Assembly: GCA_030610255.1 (NCBI GenBank) | Contig: JAUWSB010000006.1 | Coordinates: forward strand, 1-32,374 | Length of the DNA stretch: 32,374 bases | Direction of reading: 5' to 3' | From: Bacteroidota bacterium | Lineage (GTDB): Bacteria; Bacteroidota; Bacteroidia; Bacteroidales; JADFUO01 | Notes under the pieces: model-generated | What the model was told of the DNA's origin: nothing | The model's input: the letters and a program-made list of their open reading frames with translations, nothing else | Database searches by the model: none | Made by a program: the position numbers and the translations under genes | Part shown: piece by piece, positions 1 to 9,904 of the stretch | Layout: each line of letters begins with the position of its first letter | Numbering within the stretch: the stretch's first letter is position 1

Positions 1-2
1 TA

Positions 3-2864
3 GCCACTAATGATGTTCATTTTTTAAATGAAAAGGATTATGAAGCTCATCATATTCTTATTTGCCTGAATACCGGTAAGGATATTGATGAGAAAACTGA
101 TATGCATTATACGGGTCAGGAGTTTTTTAAATCACCTGATGAGATGGCTGAGTTGTTTAAAGATGTTCCTGAGGCGTTGGCAAATACAAGGGAAATTGTT
201 GATAAAGTTGAAGATTTTGATATTACTATTAAAAAGGTTATCCTACCGCATTTCCCGCTACCTGATGGCTTTACTTCTGAAGATGACTATTTAAAACATC
301 TAACTTATGAAGGTGCTAATAAATTATATCCTGAAATTTCTGAAGAATTAAAAAAAAGGCTGGATTATGAACTTTTGGTCATTAAGGATATGGGTTTTCC
401 TGGATATTTTTTAATAGTTCAGGATTTTATATCGGCAGCCAGAAGATTAGGAGTTACAGTTGGACCGGGAAGAGGCTCAGCAGCCGGTTCGGTAGTTGCT
501 TATTGTACGGGAATAACAAATATTGACCCGATAAAATATAATTTGCTTTTTGAGCGGTTCCTTAATCCCGATCGTATAAGTATGCCTGATATTGATATTG
601 ATTTTGATGATGAAGGTCGTGAAAAAGTACTTAATTATGTAGTTGAAAAATATGGCGAAAACAGGGTTGCACAGATAGTAACATTTGGGACTATGGCTGC
701 CCGTCTTGCGATCAGGGATGTAGCAAGGATTTTAAAACTTCCTTTGAACGAGGCTGATAAATTGGCAAAAATGGTACCCGAAAGACCGGGCATTACTCTT
801 AAACAGGCATATAATGAAGTAAAAGAATTAAATGAAGTAAGAAAAAAGGGAGATGAATTATCACGTAAAACCCTGAATTTTGCAGAAATTCTTGAGGGGT
901 CGACCCGTCATACAGGTACTCATGCCTGTGGTGTTATTATTGGCCCTGATGACCTGATTAAATACGTCCCGTTGAGTACTGCGAAAGATTCCGATTTAAT
1001 GGTTACACAATATGAGGGTAAATTGGTTGAATCGGTGGGAATACTTAAAATGGACTTTCTTGGCTTAAAAACATTATCAATAATCAAGGATGCTATTGAA
1101 AATATTTATCAACGTCATGGAATAAAAATTGATATTGAAAAAGTTTCATTAGAAGATGAAAAAACTTTTGAGTTGTATCAAAGGGGTGATACAATCGGGA
1201 CTTTCCAGTTTGAATCGGAGGGAATGCGGGGATACTTAAAAGATCTTAAACCTAATAATATTGAAGATTTAATTGCAATGAATGCTCTTTACCGTCCCGG
1301 TCCTATGAATTTTATTCCGCTATTTATAAATCGTAAACAGGGAAAAGAGAAAATTGAGTATCCTCATCCAATGATTGAAAATATCCTTAAGCCAACCTAT
1401 GGTATAATGGTCTATCAGGAACAGATTATGCAAACTGCCCAAATAATGGGTGGGTTTACTCTTAGTGAAGCGGATCTTTTGAGAAGATCCATGGGTAAAA
1501 AGGATAAGAAAATAATGGAGGAACAAAAAGTTGTTTTTATCAATGGGGCTTTGAAGAAAGAAATTGAGCAGGAAAAAGCAGAAGAAGTTTACCAGATGAT
1601 GGAAAAATTTGCCGAGTATGGTTTTAATAGGTCACATTCTGCGGCATATTCAATAATTGCATATCAAACAGCATATCTTAAAGCACATTACCCTGCCGAA
1701 TATATGGCGGCAGTTTTAACTCATAACCTTAGTGATATTAAAAAAATTACTTTTTTTATTGATGAATGCAAACGATTAAATATTCTGGTATTAGGACCTG
1801 ATATTAATGAAAGCAGCCTTAATTTTATTGTGAATAAAAACGGTGAAATACGTTTTGGTATGGCTGCTATTAAGGGAGTTGGCGAAGCAGCCGTAAAATC
1901 AATGATTGAAGAAAGAAATAAAAACGGTTTATTTAGAAATATATTTGATTTTGCAAAAAGAGTAAGTTTACGTTCGGTAAATAAACGAAGTTTTGAAGCA
2001 TTAGCAAAAGCAGGGGCATTTGATGGTTTTGAAAATACTCACCGTGCACAATATTTTTACAGGGAGAATTTGGATGATACCGTCTTTCTTGAAAAAATTA
2101 TTAAACATGCCGGTAGCTATCAGGAAAAACAAAATTCTATGCAGGTTTCTCTGTTTGGTGATGACGAAGCAATGGAAATTACCGATCCGAAATTACCTGA
2201 TTGTGAACCATGGTCTAAACTTCAGCAACTTAAGAATGAAAAAGAAGTTACAGGTTTTTATATGTCGGGCCATCCATTGGATAATTACAAACTGGAAATT
2301 GATAATTTTTGCAACATTTCAATAAATACAATTAATGAAGGATTAAAACCCCTTAAAAATAAAATATTTACTTTTGCAGGTATTGTAACATCAGTTGCTC
2401 ATAAAACTACAAGAAAAGGTAATCCTTTCGGCTCGTTTATTGTTGAGGATTTTAACGATTCAGTCCAAATTACTTTATTTGGTGATGATTATGTAAGTAA
2501 TAAAAAGTTTTTTGAAAACGAAGGATATTCTTTGCTAATAAAAGCAACCGTTCAATACAGGTATAATTCCGAAGATCAACTGGAGATTAAAGTGAGAAAT
2601 ATTAGCCTGTTACCCGAAGCAATTGAAAAATTCACTAAAGAAATTTCTTTAAACTTGTCAATGGATGATATAAATGAGGAACTGATCGGGATATTATCGG
2701 AAATTATAAATGCCAACCCCGGCAAATGTAAGCTGAAAATTATTTTAGAGGATAATACTGATAATATTTCAGTGGAAATGAAACCCAAGAGAAATAAAGT
2801 GAATCATCTGAAGTTTATTAATGAAATAAAAAAAATCCCGAATGTTGAATTTAGACTTAAATAA
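3..2864 (+). CDS. dnaE: DNA polymerase III subunit alpha, C-terminal part (5' end outside window)
   Basis: Frame is open from base 3 (ATNDVHFLNEKDYEAHHILICLNTGKDI...) into the listed 920-aa ORF. Contains GPGRGSAAGSVVAYCTGITNIDP, PDIDIDFDDEGR, THACGVIIG and ALYRPGPM motifs of bacterial DnaE. Confidence 0.97.
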   Translation, partial: ATNDVHFLNEKDYEAHHILICLNTGKDIDEKTDMHYTGQEFFKSPDEMAELFKDVPEALANTREIVDKVEDFDITIKKVILPHFPLPDGFTSEDDYLKHLTYEGANKLYPEISEELKKRLDYELLVIKDMGFPGYFLIVQDFISAARRLGVTVGPGRGSAAGSVVAYCTGITNIDPIKYNLLFERFLNPDRISMPDIDIDFDDEGREKVLNYVVEKYGENRVAQIVTFGTMAARLAIRDVARILKLPLNEADKLAKMVPERPGITLKQAYNEVKELNEVRKKGDELSRKTLNFAEILEGSTRHTGTHACGVIIGPDDLIKYVPLSTAKDSDLMVTQYEGKLVESVGILKMDFLGLKTLSIIKDAIENIYQRHGIKIDIEKVSLEDEKTFELYQRGDTIGTFQFESEGMRGYLKDLKPNNIEDLIAMNALYRPGPMNFIPLFINRKQGKEKIEYPHPMIENILKPTYGIMVYQEQIMQTAQIMGGFTLSEADLLRRSMGKKDKKIMEEQKVVFINGALKKEIEQEKAEEVYQMMEKFAEYGFNRSHSAAYSIIAYQTAYLKAHYPAEYMAAVLTHNLSDIKKITFFIDECKRLNILVLGPDINESSLNFIVNKNGEIRFGMAAIKGVGEAAVKSMIEERNKNGLFRNIFDFAKRVSLRSVNKRSFEALAKAGAFDGFENTHRAQYFYRENLDDTVFLEKIIKHAGSYQEKQNSMQVSLFGDDEAMEITDPKLPDCEPWSKLQQLKNEKEVTGFYMSGHPLDNYKLEIDNFCNISINTINEGLKPLKNKIFTFAGIVTSVAHKTTRKGNPFGSFIVEDFNDSVQITLFGDDYVSNKKFFENEGYSLLIKATVQYRYNSEDQLEIKVRNISLLPEAIEKFTKEISLNLSMDDINEELIGILSEIINANPGKCKLKIILEDNTDNISVEMKPKRNKVNHLKFINEIKKIPNVEFRLK

Positions 2865-2910
2865 TTTAATTTTGAAAAATTAATAATAATAATTAAATAT
2901 ATTATAAATC

Positions 2911-3228
2911 ATGGCAATAGAATTAATAGATGCAAATTTTGAAGAAATTGTATTAAAATCCGATAAACCTGTAATAGTTGACTTTTGGGCTGTCTGGTGC
3001 GGACCATGCAGAATGATAGGTCAAATAATTCAGGAAATCGGACAGGAATACGAAGGTAAAGTTGTCGTTGGTAAAGTGGATGTTGATAACAACCCTGAAA
3101 TTACCACAAAATTCGGAATCAGAAATATACCTACCGTTCTTTTCTTTAAAAATGGTGAAATAGTTGATAAACAAGTAGGATCAGTTCCAAAACAGGTTAT
3201 AATTAACAAGCTGGAAGCTCACTTGTAG
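2911..3228 (+). CDS. trxA: Thioredoxin
   Basis: 105 aa with VDFWAVWCGPCRMIGQ (WCGPC active site) and cis-Pro region IPTVLFFKNGE. Confidence 0.96.
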   Translation: MAIELIDANFEEIVLKSDKPVIVDFWAVWCGPCRMIGQIIQEIGQEYEGKVVVGKVDVDNNPEITTKFGIRNIPTVLFFKNGEIVDKQVGSVPKQVIINKLEAHL

Positions 3229-3233
3229 AAGTT

Positions 3234-4169
3234 ATGCCATATACAATTGACCAAAACAGACTTCAGCAATTTAACTCATTAGAGTTTATTGCAAAACAGG
3301 TAGTTGAGGGTTTTATAACAGGCCTTCATAAAAGTCCTTTCCATGGCTTTTCCGTTGAATTTGCCGAACATCGTTTATATAACACCGGCGAATCAATAAA
3401 ACATATTGACTGGAAATTATATGGCAGAACAGATAAACTTTTTGTAAAACGATTTGAAGAGGAAACAAATTTAAGATGTCAGCTTGTGATTGACAATTCT
3501 TCATCAATGTATTTTCCCGTAAAGGAAAACCCAACAATTGATAATCCAAATAAAATCATATTTTCAATATATGCAGCAGCAGCAATAATGCTGCTTTTAA
3601 AAAAACAGCGTGATGCAGTTGGTTTAAGTTTTTTTTCTGACACAGTGGAACTGAGTACACAGGCAAAGTCAAGTTCTGTTCATCATAAATATTTGTATTC
3701 CGAACTTGAAAAGTTATTAATACCCATTTCAACAAAAACACAGAAAAAAACTTCTGCCGCAGATTCATTACATCAAATAGCTGAGAATATTCACAAAAGG
3801 TCGCTGGTTGTAATTTTTAGCGATATGATGGAAAGCAGCGGTAATACCGATGAATTATTTGCAGCTCTTCAGCATTTGAAACATAATAAACATGAAGTGG
3901 TTTTATTTCATGTAACCGATAAACAAAAAGAAGAAAAGTTTGATTATGACAACCGCCCGTACAAATTTGTTGATATGGAAAGCGGCGAAGAATTAAGGGT
4001 TAATCCGCTTGAAGTGAAAAAAGAATATCTTAAAGCTGTTGATAATTTTAAGAAGGAATTAATACTTCGCTGTGGCAATTACCGTATTGATTTTATTGAA
4101 GCTGATATTAACAAGGGCTTTGACACTGTATTACAATCATATTTGGTTAAGCGTGAGAGGTTGTATTAG
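3234..4169 (+). CDS. DUF58 domain-containing protein
   Basis: GFSVEFAEHRLYNTGESIKHIDWKLYGRTDKLFVKRFEEETNLRCQLVIDNSSSM is typical of the DUF58/vWA-like family. Confidence 0.92.
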   Translation: MPYTIDQNRLQQFNSLEFIAKQVVEGFITGLHKSPFHGFSVEFAEHRLYNTGESIKHIDWKLYGRTDKLFVKRFEEETNLRCQLVIDNSSSMYFPVKENPTIDNPNKIIFSIYAAAAIMLLLKKQRDAVGLSFFSDTVELSTQAKSSSVHHKYLYSELEKLLIPISTKTQKKTSAADSLHQIAENIHKRSLVVIFSDMMESSGNTDELFAALQHLKHNKHEVVLFHVTDKQKEEKFDYDNRPYKFVDMESGEELRVNPLEVKKEYLKAVDNFKKELILRCGNYRIDFIEADINKGFDTVLQSYLVKRERLY

Positions 4170-4252
4170 TAAGCTGTTTTCAAATTTTTGTTTTTTCGGG
4201 TTAAACTAAAGTATTGTTGCGGGTTGCGGGTTTGTATCAATTTTTCGGAAAC

Positions 4253-4300
4253 CTGTCAGCGTCTGTGTCATAGGGATCCCTTCGGGAAAAGACCTGACAG
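4253..4300. repeat. Inverted repeat with nested small palindrome
   Basis: CTGTCAG (4253-4259) is complementary to CTGACAG (4294-4300). GGGATCCC and TCCCttcGGGA (4277-4287) lie inside it. Confidence 0.6.
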
Positions 4301-4388
4301 TGTTTATAATGGCTAAATTAATGAATTAATCAGGTTAAGTTAATATTTGATTTTAAAATTATAAATTTTTTTGTATAGTTATGGAATT

Positions 4389-6533
4389 TTAAAATTTAAA
4401 TCTTAACTGCAATTTTACCTCCGTTTTCACATTCCCGTCAATTTCATCCAGACCTGTACCAATTTTATTTTTATTACTGAAATATGTCTGAGCAAAACGC
4501 AGCCAGCAATCCAAAAATTTTGAAACTCTGTATTTAATCATCAGGTAAATCTTGCTTCCTTTGTAATAATATCCCGGAATTGAAAAAGCATACAAAACAT
4601 CATTCTCGTAAGCATAAATTCGTGTGTCGTAATTATCAGTATCAAACATGGAATATCTGAATGAGATTGCAAAAGGATATTTTTCGGGTCTGTAAAGAAC
4701 ATCCTGAAAAATCAAATATCCGTGATATGCAGGTTGGTTTCCGGTTTTATAACTTGTATATTCAATACGGTTTTTCAGGATAAATGAGGGCGAAATACTG
4801 TAATTAACCTGATATCTGAAATTTTGCTTTTTGGTGTTTTCAATAAAATTAATGTAATTTGTTTCGTCTGTGTTATTGATTTGCTTGTCCTTTTCACGGA
4901 AACGAAAATACATCTGTGTATTTTCAGAAAGGTTAAAATCAAGCTGGGCAAGGTATTCGCTGCCTTTTGAAGGAGCGTTTGTACGATATTTTAACCATGG
5001 AAATTTAAACTGGTCGCAGTAAGCCGAGAGAATTAATTTACTGGTCAGTAAAGCGGTAAATCCGAGATAGAGTCCCTTTTCATTAATATCTTTACTGTTT
5101 TCAGAAAAGGCATTGCTGAATAAATTATGATAATTTTTTTGATAATCACGGAAAATTATTGATAATGAAATACGCTGGTTTAAACTGAAAAGGACACCAC
5201 TCAGATATGCCATTCCCCGGTTTTCACTTCTTGAAATTTCGCCGAAAAAATTGATATTCTTTATCAAAAAGTTATAATCAAAGCCAAAGTTTAGATTTTC
5301 CTTCCCTCTGAAATAAAATTTATTGTAAGGATAAATCATTGAACTTAATTCACTTCCCAGCATAGTTTTAAAAGCGGTAGCTCCGATTTTCAACATTTTA
5401 TTACAAAAGCTGAGATGTCCGCCAAATACGGTTTCTTTAATAGTATTTTTATCAAGGAGTTCGTTTACTGTGCGATGATAACCTGTTTCCTGCAAAGAAC
5501 TGATAAATAAAACTTCATTGCTGATTGAATCGGTTTCAAGGATGTTGGCATCAACTTTTTTAAAAGAATAAAAAGCAGTTAACTCAAACTTATTTATTGC
5601 GATTGTTGCAGCAATTCCCCGCAGAAATTTGTTTTCGTTAGTAGATGTATTGGGTTTTAAACCATAAGGATATCTTTTAATATTTATTACATCAGATGAT
5701 TTCCCGAATGCAAGACTTGACCACATAGTCAATCCCTGACCGAACTCCAAATGATAATCTCCGATATTTAATGTTTTCAGGAAGCCCATATCTTTAACAT
5801 AAACAAACCCCGAATAAAAATCAAAGCCGTTCTTCAGTTTATTTCCTAATATATTTTTTATTGAGTCGTTTACATTGTTTGTAAAAAGAACTTCGCCGGC
5901 ATCTTTTTCGACAGTAAATCCAAATCTTATTTTATTTAAGTAATTAAATCCGTATCGTGTATAAATTTGCTGTGGACAGCCGAGATATCTTGAGTTTAAA
6001 TTGTTTAACAGAACAGAATCCTGGATCGGCAAATAACCTGTCTGTTTTTCAATTACCTGTTTATATCTGATAAACAATTGGTTTTTACCATATTTAAATA
6101 TGTTTTTAAATGAATATTTTTGTTTTCTTTTTACTTTTGATATAGAAACAAATGATAAAATTCTATTTATGGTTTCGCTGTTAAAACCATCGATTGACAG
6201 CAATTCGTAAATTGAAACCAATGGACCATATTTATTTATATAGTCAATGAGGTTATTGATTTGATTATCATTTAATAGTTTTAATTTATATAATTCGTTT
6301 GTATTGGCGGTATTCAGGTTTAAAGGATTGTTATAAAAGAAATTAAGATTTTCAATTAAATCCGAATAGTCAAGGTCCTGTTCTGTGTTTTCAGCAATAT
6401 TTTCAATTTTGTCATTAATTTCATTTTCAAATGTTCTTACCGGAATTTGACTAAGGAGTGTTTTTGTTGCAAAACAAAGTATCAGGAAAATTATAACTAT
6501 AAGTTTAACAAGTAGCATAATTTTATAAATCAT
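4389..6533 (-). CDS. Helix-hairpin-helix domain protein with predicted outer-membrane beta-barrel region
   Basis: Signal-like N-terminus, then NLNTANTNELYKLKLLNDNQINNLIDYINKYGPLVSIYELLSIDGF (HhH/ComEA-like), then a long barrel-like region ending in F (LQLRFKF). Confidence 0.8.
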   Translation of the reverse strand: MIYKIMLLVKLIVIIFLILCFATKTLLSQIPVRTFENEINDKIENIAENTEQDLDYSDLIENLNFFYNNPLNLNTANTNELYKLKLLNDNQINNLIDYINKYGPLVSIYELLSIDGFNSETINRILSFVSISKVKRKQKYSFKNIFKYGKNQLFIRYKQVIEKQTGYLPIQDSVLLNNLNSRYLGCPQQIYTRYGFNYLNKIRFGFTVEKDAGEVLFTNNVNDSIKNILGNKLKNGFDFYSGFVYVKDMGFLKTLNIGDYHLEFGQGLTMWSSLAFGKSSDVINIKRYPYGLKPNTSTNENKFLRGIAATIAINKFELTAFYSFKKVDANILETDSISNEVLFISSLQETGYHRTVNELLDKNTIKETVFGGHLSFCNKMLKIGATAFKTMLGSELSSMIYPYNKFYFRGKENLNFGFDYNFLIKNINFFGEISRSENRGMAYLSGVLFSLNQRISLSIIFRDYQKNYHNLFSNAFSENSKDINEKGLYLGFTALLTSKLILSAYCDQFKFPWLKYRTNAPSKGSEYLAQLDFNLSENTQMYFRFREKDKQINNTDETNYINFIENTKKQNFRYQVNYSISPSFILKNRIEYTSYKTGNQPAYHGYLIFQDVLYRPEKYPFAISFRYSMFDTDNYDTRIYAYENDVLYAFSIPGYYYKGSKIYLMIKYRVSKFLDCWLRFAQTYFSNKNKIGTGLDEIDGNVKTEVKLQLRFKF

Positions 6534-6717
6534 ATAAATTACTTTGGTTGTTATTTATAAAATCTCAAAGGTCAAATTATAAATTATTTATTCTTAACAC
6601 AGTAATATAAAAACTTCAATAAAAATATTCTTTATTCAAAAGAAATAATATCAGAATAGCACCACGCTTTAGTGCAATGTTGTTATGTTAAGCTATAAAA
6701 TTCTGATTTAGTGCATA

Positions 6718-6792
6718 TCAGATTAGCACCATGCTTTAGCATGGTGGACTAATACCATTCAACCAAACCTGTAGCCCGCTTTAGCGGGCTTC
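6718..6792. repeat. REP-like palindromes, left side of transposase
   Basis: CACCATGC-ttta-GCATGGTG at 6727-6746 and AGCCCGC-ttta-GCGGGCT at 6773-6790. A degenerate copy (tcagaatagcaccacgctttagtgc) lies at about 6651-6675. Confidence 0.85.
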
Positions 6793-6797
6793 TATGT

Positions 6798-7232
6798 TCA
6801 ATCATCAAAAATGCCATATTCTTCTTTCCATTCATTATATTCTTCAGTAAATGTTTTTCTTTTGTGATGTTCCGATTGATTTTGTATATATGTTTTTACT
6901 GCCTGTAATTGTGATGCACTCACAGAGTATGCTCCGTAACCCCGTTGCCACGAAAATTTTGCTTTTAATATTTTATTCTCGTTTATCCAATGCGATGATG
7001 AACCTTTAATGGTTTGCATAAAGTCAGCTAAACATATATTTGTTGGTAAATCAATTAATTCGTGAACATGTTCGGGCTGAATATTAAGTTGTTCAAAAGG
7101 AATATTTATTTCTTTTGATTTATTCAGTAAAAAATCAAATACTTGTCGCCCTGTTTTTTTAAACAAAATTCGTTCACGATTTTTTGTTGCCCAAATAGTA
7201 TGAATCCAGATACGTGTGTGTGAATGTTTCAT
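6798..7232 (-). CDS. REP-associated tyrosine transposase (IS200/Y1-like, TnpA_REP/RAYT)
   Basis: 144 aa; HUH motif in EHVHELIDLP, catalytic-Tyr region VKTYIQNQSEHH, RIWIHTIWATKNRERILF N-terminus. Flanked by REP palindromes. Confidence 0.9.
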   Translation of the reverse strand: MKHSHTRIWIHTIWATKNRERILFKKTGRQVFDFLLNKSKEINIPFEQLNIQPEHVHELIDLPTNICLADFMQTIKGSSSHWINENKILKAKFSWQRGYGAYSVSASQLQAVKTYIQNQSEHHKRKTFTEEYNEWKEEYGIFDD

Positions 7233-7259
7233 TTTTTTAAAGTTTTAAATGTTATTAGA

Positions 7260-7480
7260 AGTCCGCTAAAGCGGACTAATAAATTTTATTTACTTAATTA
7301 GTCACCATGCTAAAGCATGGTGCTATTCTGATAATCAACATGTTACGCTTTAACATAATGACATTATGCTAAAGACTGCCTACCGTCAGGCAGGCATAAT
7401 ACTATTCTGATATTCAACGTATTACGCCTTAACTTAATGAAATTATGCTATCCCGAAAGCTTTCAGGATGGTGCTATTCT
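7260..7480. repeat. REP-like palindrome array, right side of transposase
   Basis: AGTCCGC-taaa-GCGGACT (7260-7277), CACCATGC-taaa-GCATGGTG (7303-7322), then degenerate copies repeating ctattctgat. Orientation is inverted relative to the left side. Confidence 0.8.
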
Positions 7481-7647
7481 GATCAATTACTTTGATTTTT
7501 ATGCATAAATATTAAGATTTTATTTTTCCAGTACATTAAAATATTATTTAGCCGTTTAGTGCTTTGAATTTTATTCATTTGGATTTATTTGATGTTTGTT
7601 TTTTGTAATTTGATGTTTTTCAAAATAGTTCAAAATCAGATGAAATC

Positions 7648-8499
7648 TTATTTTATTATGTATATCAATGATATTTGCGGAGAATAACCCAAAACCTGAT
7701 GAATAGAAGAAGCAAAATCAATTTTAATTTTTTTCAGGATTAAGCCAAATCCAAAAGTATAAATACAAGGATTAGTTGTGATTCCAATTCTTACTGATGC
7801 TTCTTTAATGATTTGATATTCAAGCCCTGCCTTTACAATTGCCTTGTAGTTAATGTCTTTTTCCGTTTCAATCACGGCAATTATATTTTTTGAGAATGTG
7901 TAGGATAGTCCTAATTTAAAAATGGTTGGAATTCGTTCATCATTATAAGATGCAATTTTAACGCGTATTGGATTAAAAACATGAGCTGCGATACATAAAT
8001 TTTCGTTTAGCTGCGACCTTAACCCAACTTCAAAAGTAACAACACTTTTACTTCCGTAATCTTCGCCAATGCTTGTGGTTAAGTAATCCAACTGTATTCC
8101 GGCTGAAAAATATTTGCCGAAAGATTTGGCATAAGCCAATCCAATCTTACTTTCATTATAAAGCTTGAAACCAAAATAATTAATATTAATTCCAAAAGTT
8201 CCTGATTTTGTTGGTAAGACAAAAGCTACTGATTTGAGACTTAACTCTTTTAACAGAAATCTGTTTTCATAATAAAATCCGGCAGCAATATTTTTAAAAT
8301 CGGCTAAGCCCGCCTGGTTGTTTTGAATAGCCCAAAAATCAGCAAAAGTAACTGATGCATTGCCTAATGCTGCCGAGCGTGCGCCCTGCGGTGAGTTATC
8401 ATTTGATGAATAGAGTTTTAGTGTGTGTAATATAATAACCAATACAATAGTTAATAAGGAAAGGATTTTGGATTTCATTGATTTTAATTTATTTCTCAT
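7648..8499 (-). CDS. PorV/PorQ-like outer membrane protein
   Basis: QGARSAALGNASVTFADFWAIQNNQAGLA start and repeated beta-strand pattern typical of PorV/PorQ family barrels. Confidence 0.75.
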   Translation of the reverse strand: MRNKLKSMKSKILSLLTIVLVIILHTLKLYSSNDNSPQGARSAALGNASVTFADFWAIQNNQAGLADFKNIAAGFYYENRFLLKELSLKSVAFVLPTKSGTFGININYFGFKLYNESKIGLAYAKSFGKYFSAGIQLDYLTTSIGEDYGSKSVVTFEVGLRSQLNENLCIAAHVFNPIRVKIASYNDERIPTIFKLGLSYTFSKNIIAVIETEKDINYKAIVKAGLEYQIIKEASVRIGITTNPCIYTFGFGLILKKIKIDFASSIHQVLGYSPQISLIYIIK

Positions 8500-8684
8500 T
8501 CCTTAATACCATAAAATTTGAAATGTCGTATTAATAAAAAAAAAGGCTAAGGCTCCATACAGACTCCTTTCAGTCGTAAGGATGGGGAGGCAAAAATTTA
8601 ACTCGGATAAAATTTAATCAAAGGCAGATTATTAGTTTCAAGCCGCTTACCAGCTAAACTTATAATGAAATAATTACATATAAC

Positions 8685-9863
8685 TTAAACCTTTTTAGTT
8701 TTAACCAACAAGTGGTTCAATAGCAGAAATCCACTTGCAATAATAAATAAAATTATTCCGGCAAAACCGAATGAAAAATTTGACGACTTGAAATTAATTA
8801 AAGGTTGAATTAAAACGGGGGAGAGGAACTGACCCAGATAAACAGCAGTTGATAAATTTCCAATTAAGCGACCTCTGAGATGTTTGGGAGCCAATGCAAC
8901 AATCCATGAATTCGTGTTAGGCATAAATATCCCGAATCCTGCACCTTGTATCATTAAGCCGGTTAAAATCAGTAAATATGTTTTGCTAAACGAAATTATC
9001 AGAAAACCAATACACATCAGGCAGAAAATAATTGTGTAAATTACAGGATAGCTTAATTTTATTTTTATTTTTGAATAATTTAATGCTACAATTGCACCGG
9101 CTAAAATTGAAATACTTATTGAGTAGCCGATTTTTGTATTACTTATACTTCCAAGATCATTGAGTAAAAACGGAATCTCAACCGGTATCATAAAGTAAAA
9201 TACAAAGCCGATAAACCCGACAAAATATAAAATGTAAAGCTTTTTTGAGAACCGTATTTTTGAGGATATTTTCAGGGAATTATTCTGAGTATCTTTTATA
9301 ATTCTTTTTGGTTCGTAAATAAATTTTAAAACTAAAAGAAAAACTATTAATGAAAAAGCATAAACTATAAATGGCATTCGCCAGCTAATATCTGCCAAAT
9401 ATCCGCCAAAACAAATAAAAACAACACCACCGAATGCCATAAATGCTCCTTGCAACCCCATCATTTTATGCCGTTCAATTCCTGTATAATAGTCAGCAAT
9501 GAGGGTTGTGGCGGTAGTCATTATTCCTGCAACTGAAACGCCAAGTAAAGCTCTTCCGATTAGTATGCTTAACATATTATTTAAATACAGCCCTGAAGTT
9601 CCTGCAATGGCATATAAAAGCAAAGAAAAAAGTAAAAGTTTTTTCCTCCCGACTCTATCAATGATATAACCTGCAAAAGGTGCTGCAAAAGCAATAAAAA
9701 GTGATGGCAAAGTTAACACTAACTTAATGATGAACTCTGCATTGGGGATATGATTAAAAACCATGCTCATTTGAGGAAGTGAAGGAGCAATTGTAGCTCC
9801 TGCCATGATAGTCATACTGGCGGATAATAAAATTGTCAGTTTTACCAGATTTTTATTAATCAT
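8685..9863 (-). CDS. MFS transporter
   Basis: About 12 hydrophobic segments; GYIIDRVGRKKLLLFS (MFS loop 2-3 motif) and RALLGVSVAGI. Confidence 0.93.
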   Translation of the reverse strand: MINKNLVKLTILLSASMTIMAGATIAPSLPQMSMVFNHIPNAEFIIKLVLTLPSLFIAFAAPFAGYIIDRVGRKKLLLFSLLLYAIAGTSGLYLNNMLSILIGRALLGVSVAGIMTTATTLIADYYTGIERHKMMGLQGAFMAFGGVVFICFGGYLADISWRMPFIVYAFSLIVFLLVLKFIYEPKRIIKDTQNNSLKISSKIRFSKKLYILYFVGFIGFVFYFMIPVEIPFLLNDLGSISNTKIGYSISISILAGAIVALNYSKIKIKLSYPVIYTIIFCLMCIGFLIISFSKTYLLILTGLMIQGAGFGIFMPNTNSWIVALAPKHLRGRLIGNLSTAVYLGQFLSPVLIQPLINFKSSNFSFGFAGIILFIIASGFLLLNHLLVKTKKV

Positions 9864-9904
9864 AATCAGTTCAAATTTATCTATTTTTGAAAAAAATATA
9901 AAAA

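Noticed and set aside
85-294. Short ORFs overlapping dnaE, gyrB, TPR and other large genes (e.g. 85-294, 1320-1526, 12401-12604, 17264-17470)
   Set aside because: Alternate-frame ORFs inside well-supported coding sequences, with no domain evidence.
8530-8605. GC-richer stretch ggctaaggctccatacagactcctttcagtcgtaaggatggggaggc
   Set aside because: Only weak CCTT/AAGG pairing and no second copy seen; could be a degraded element but not supportable.
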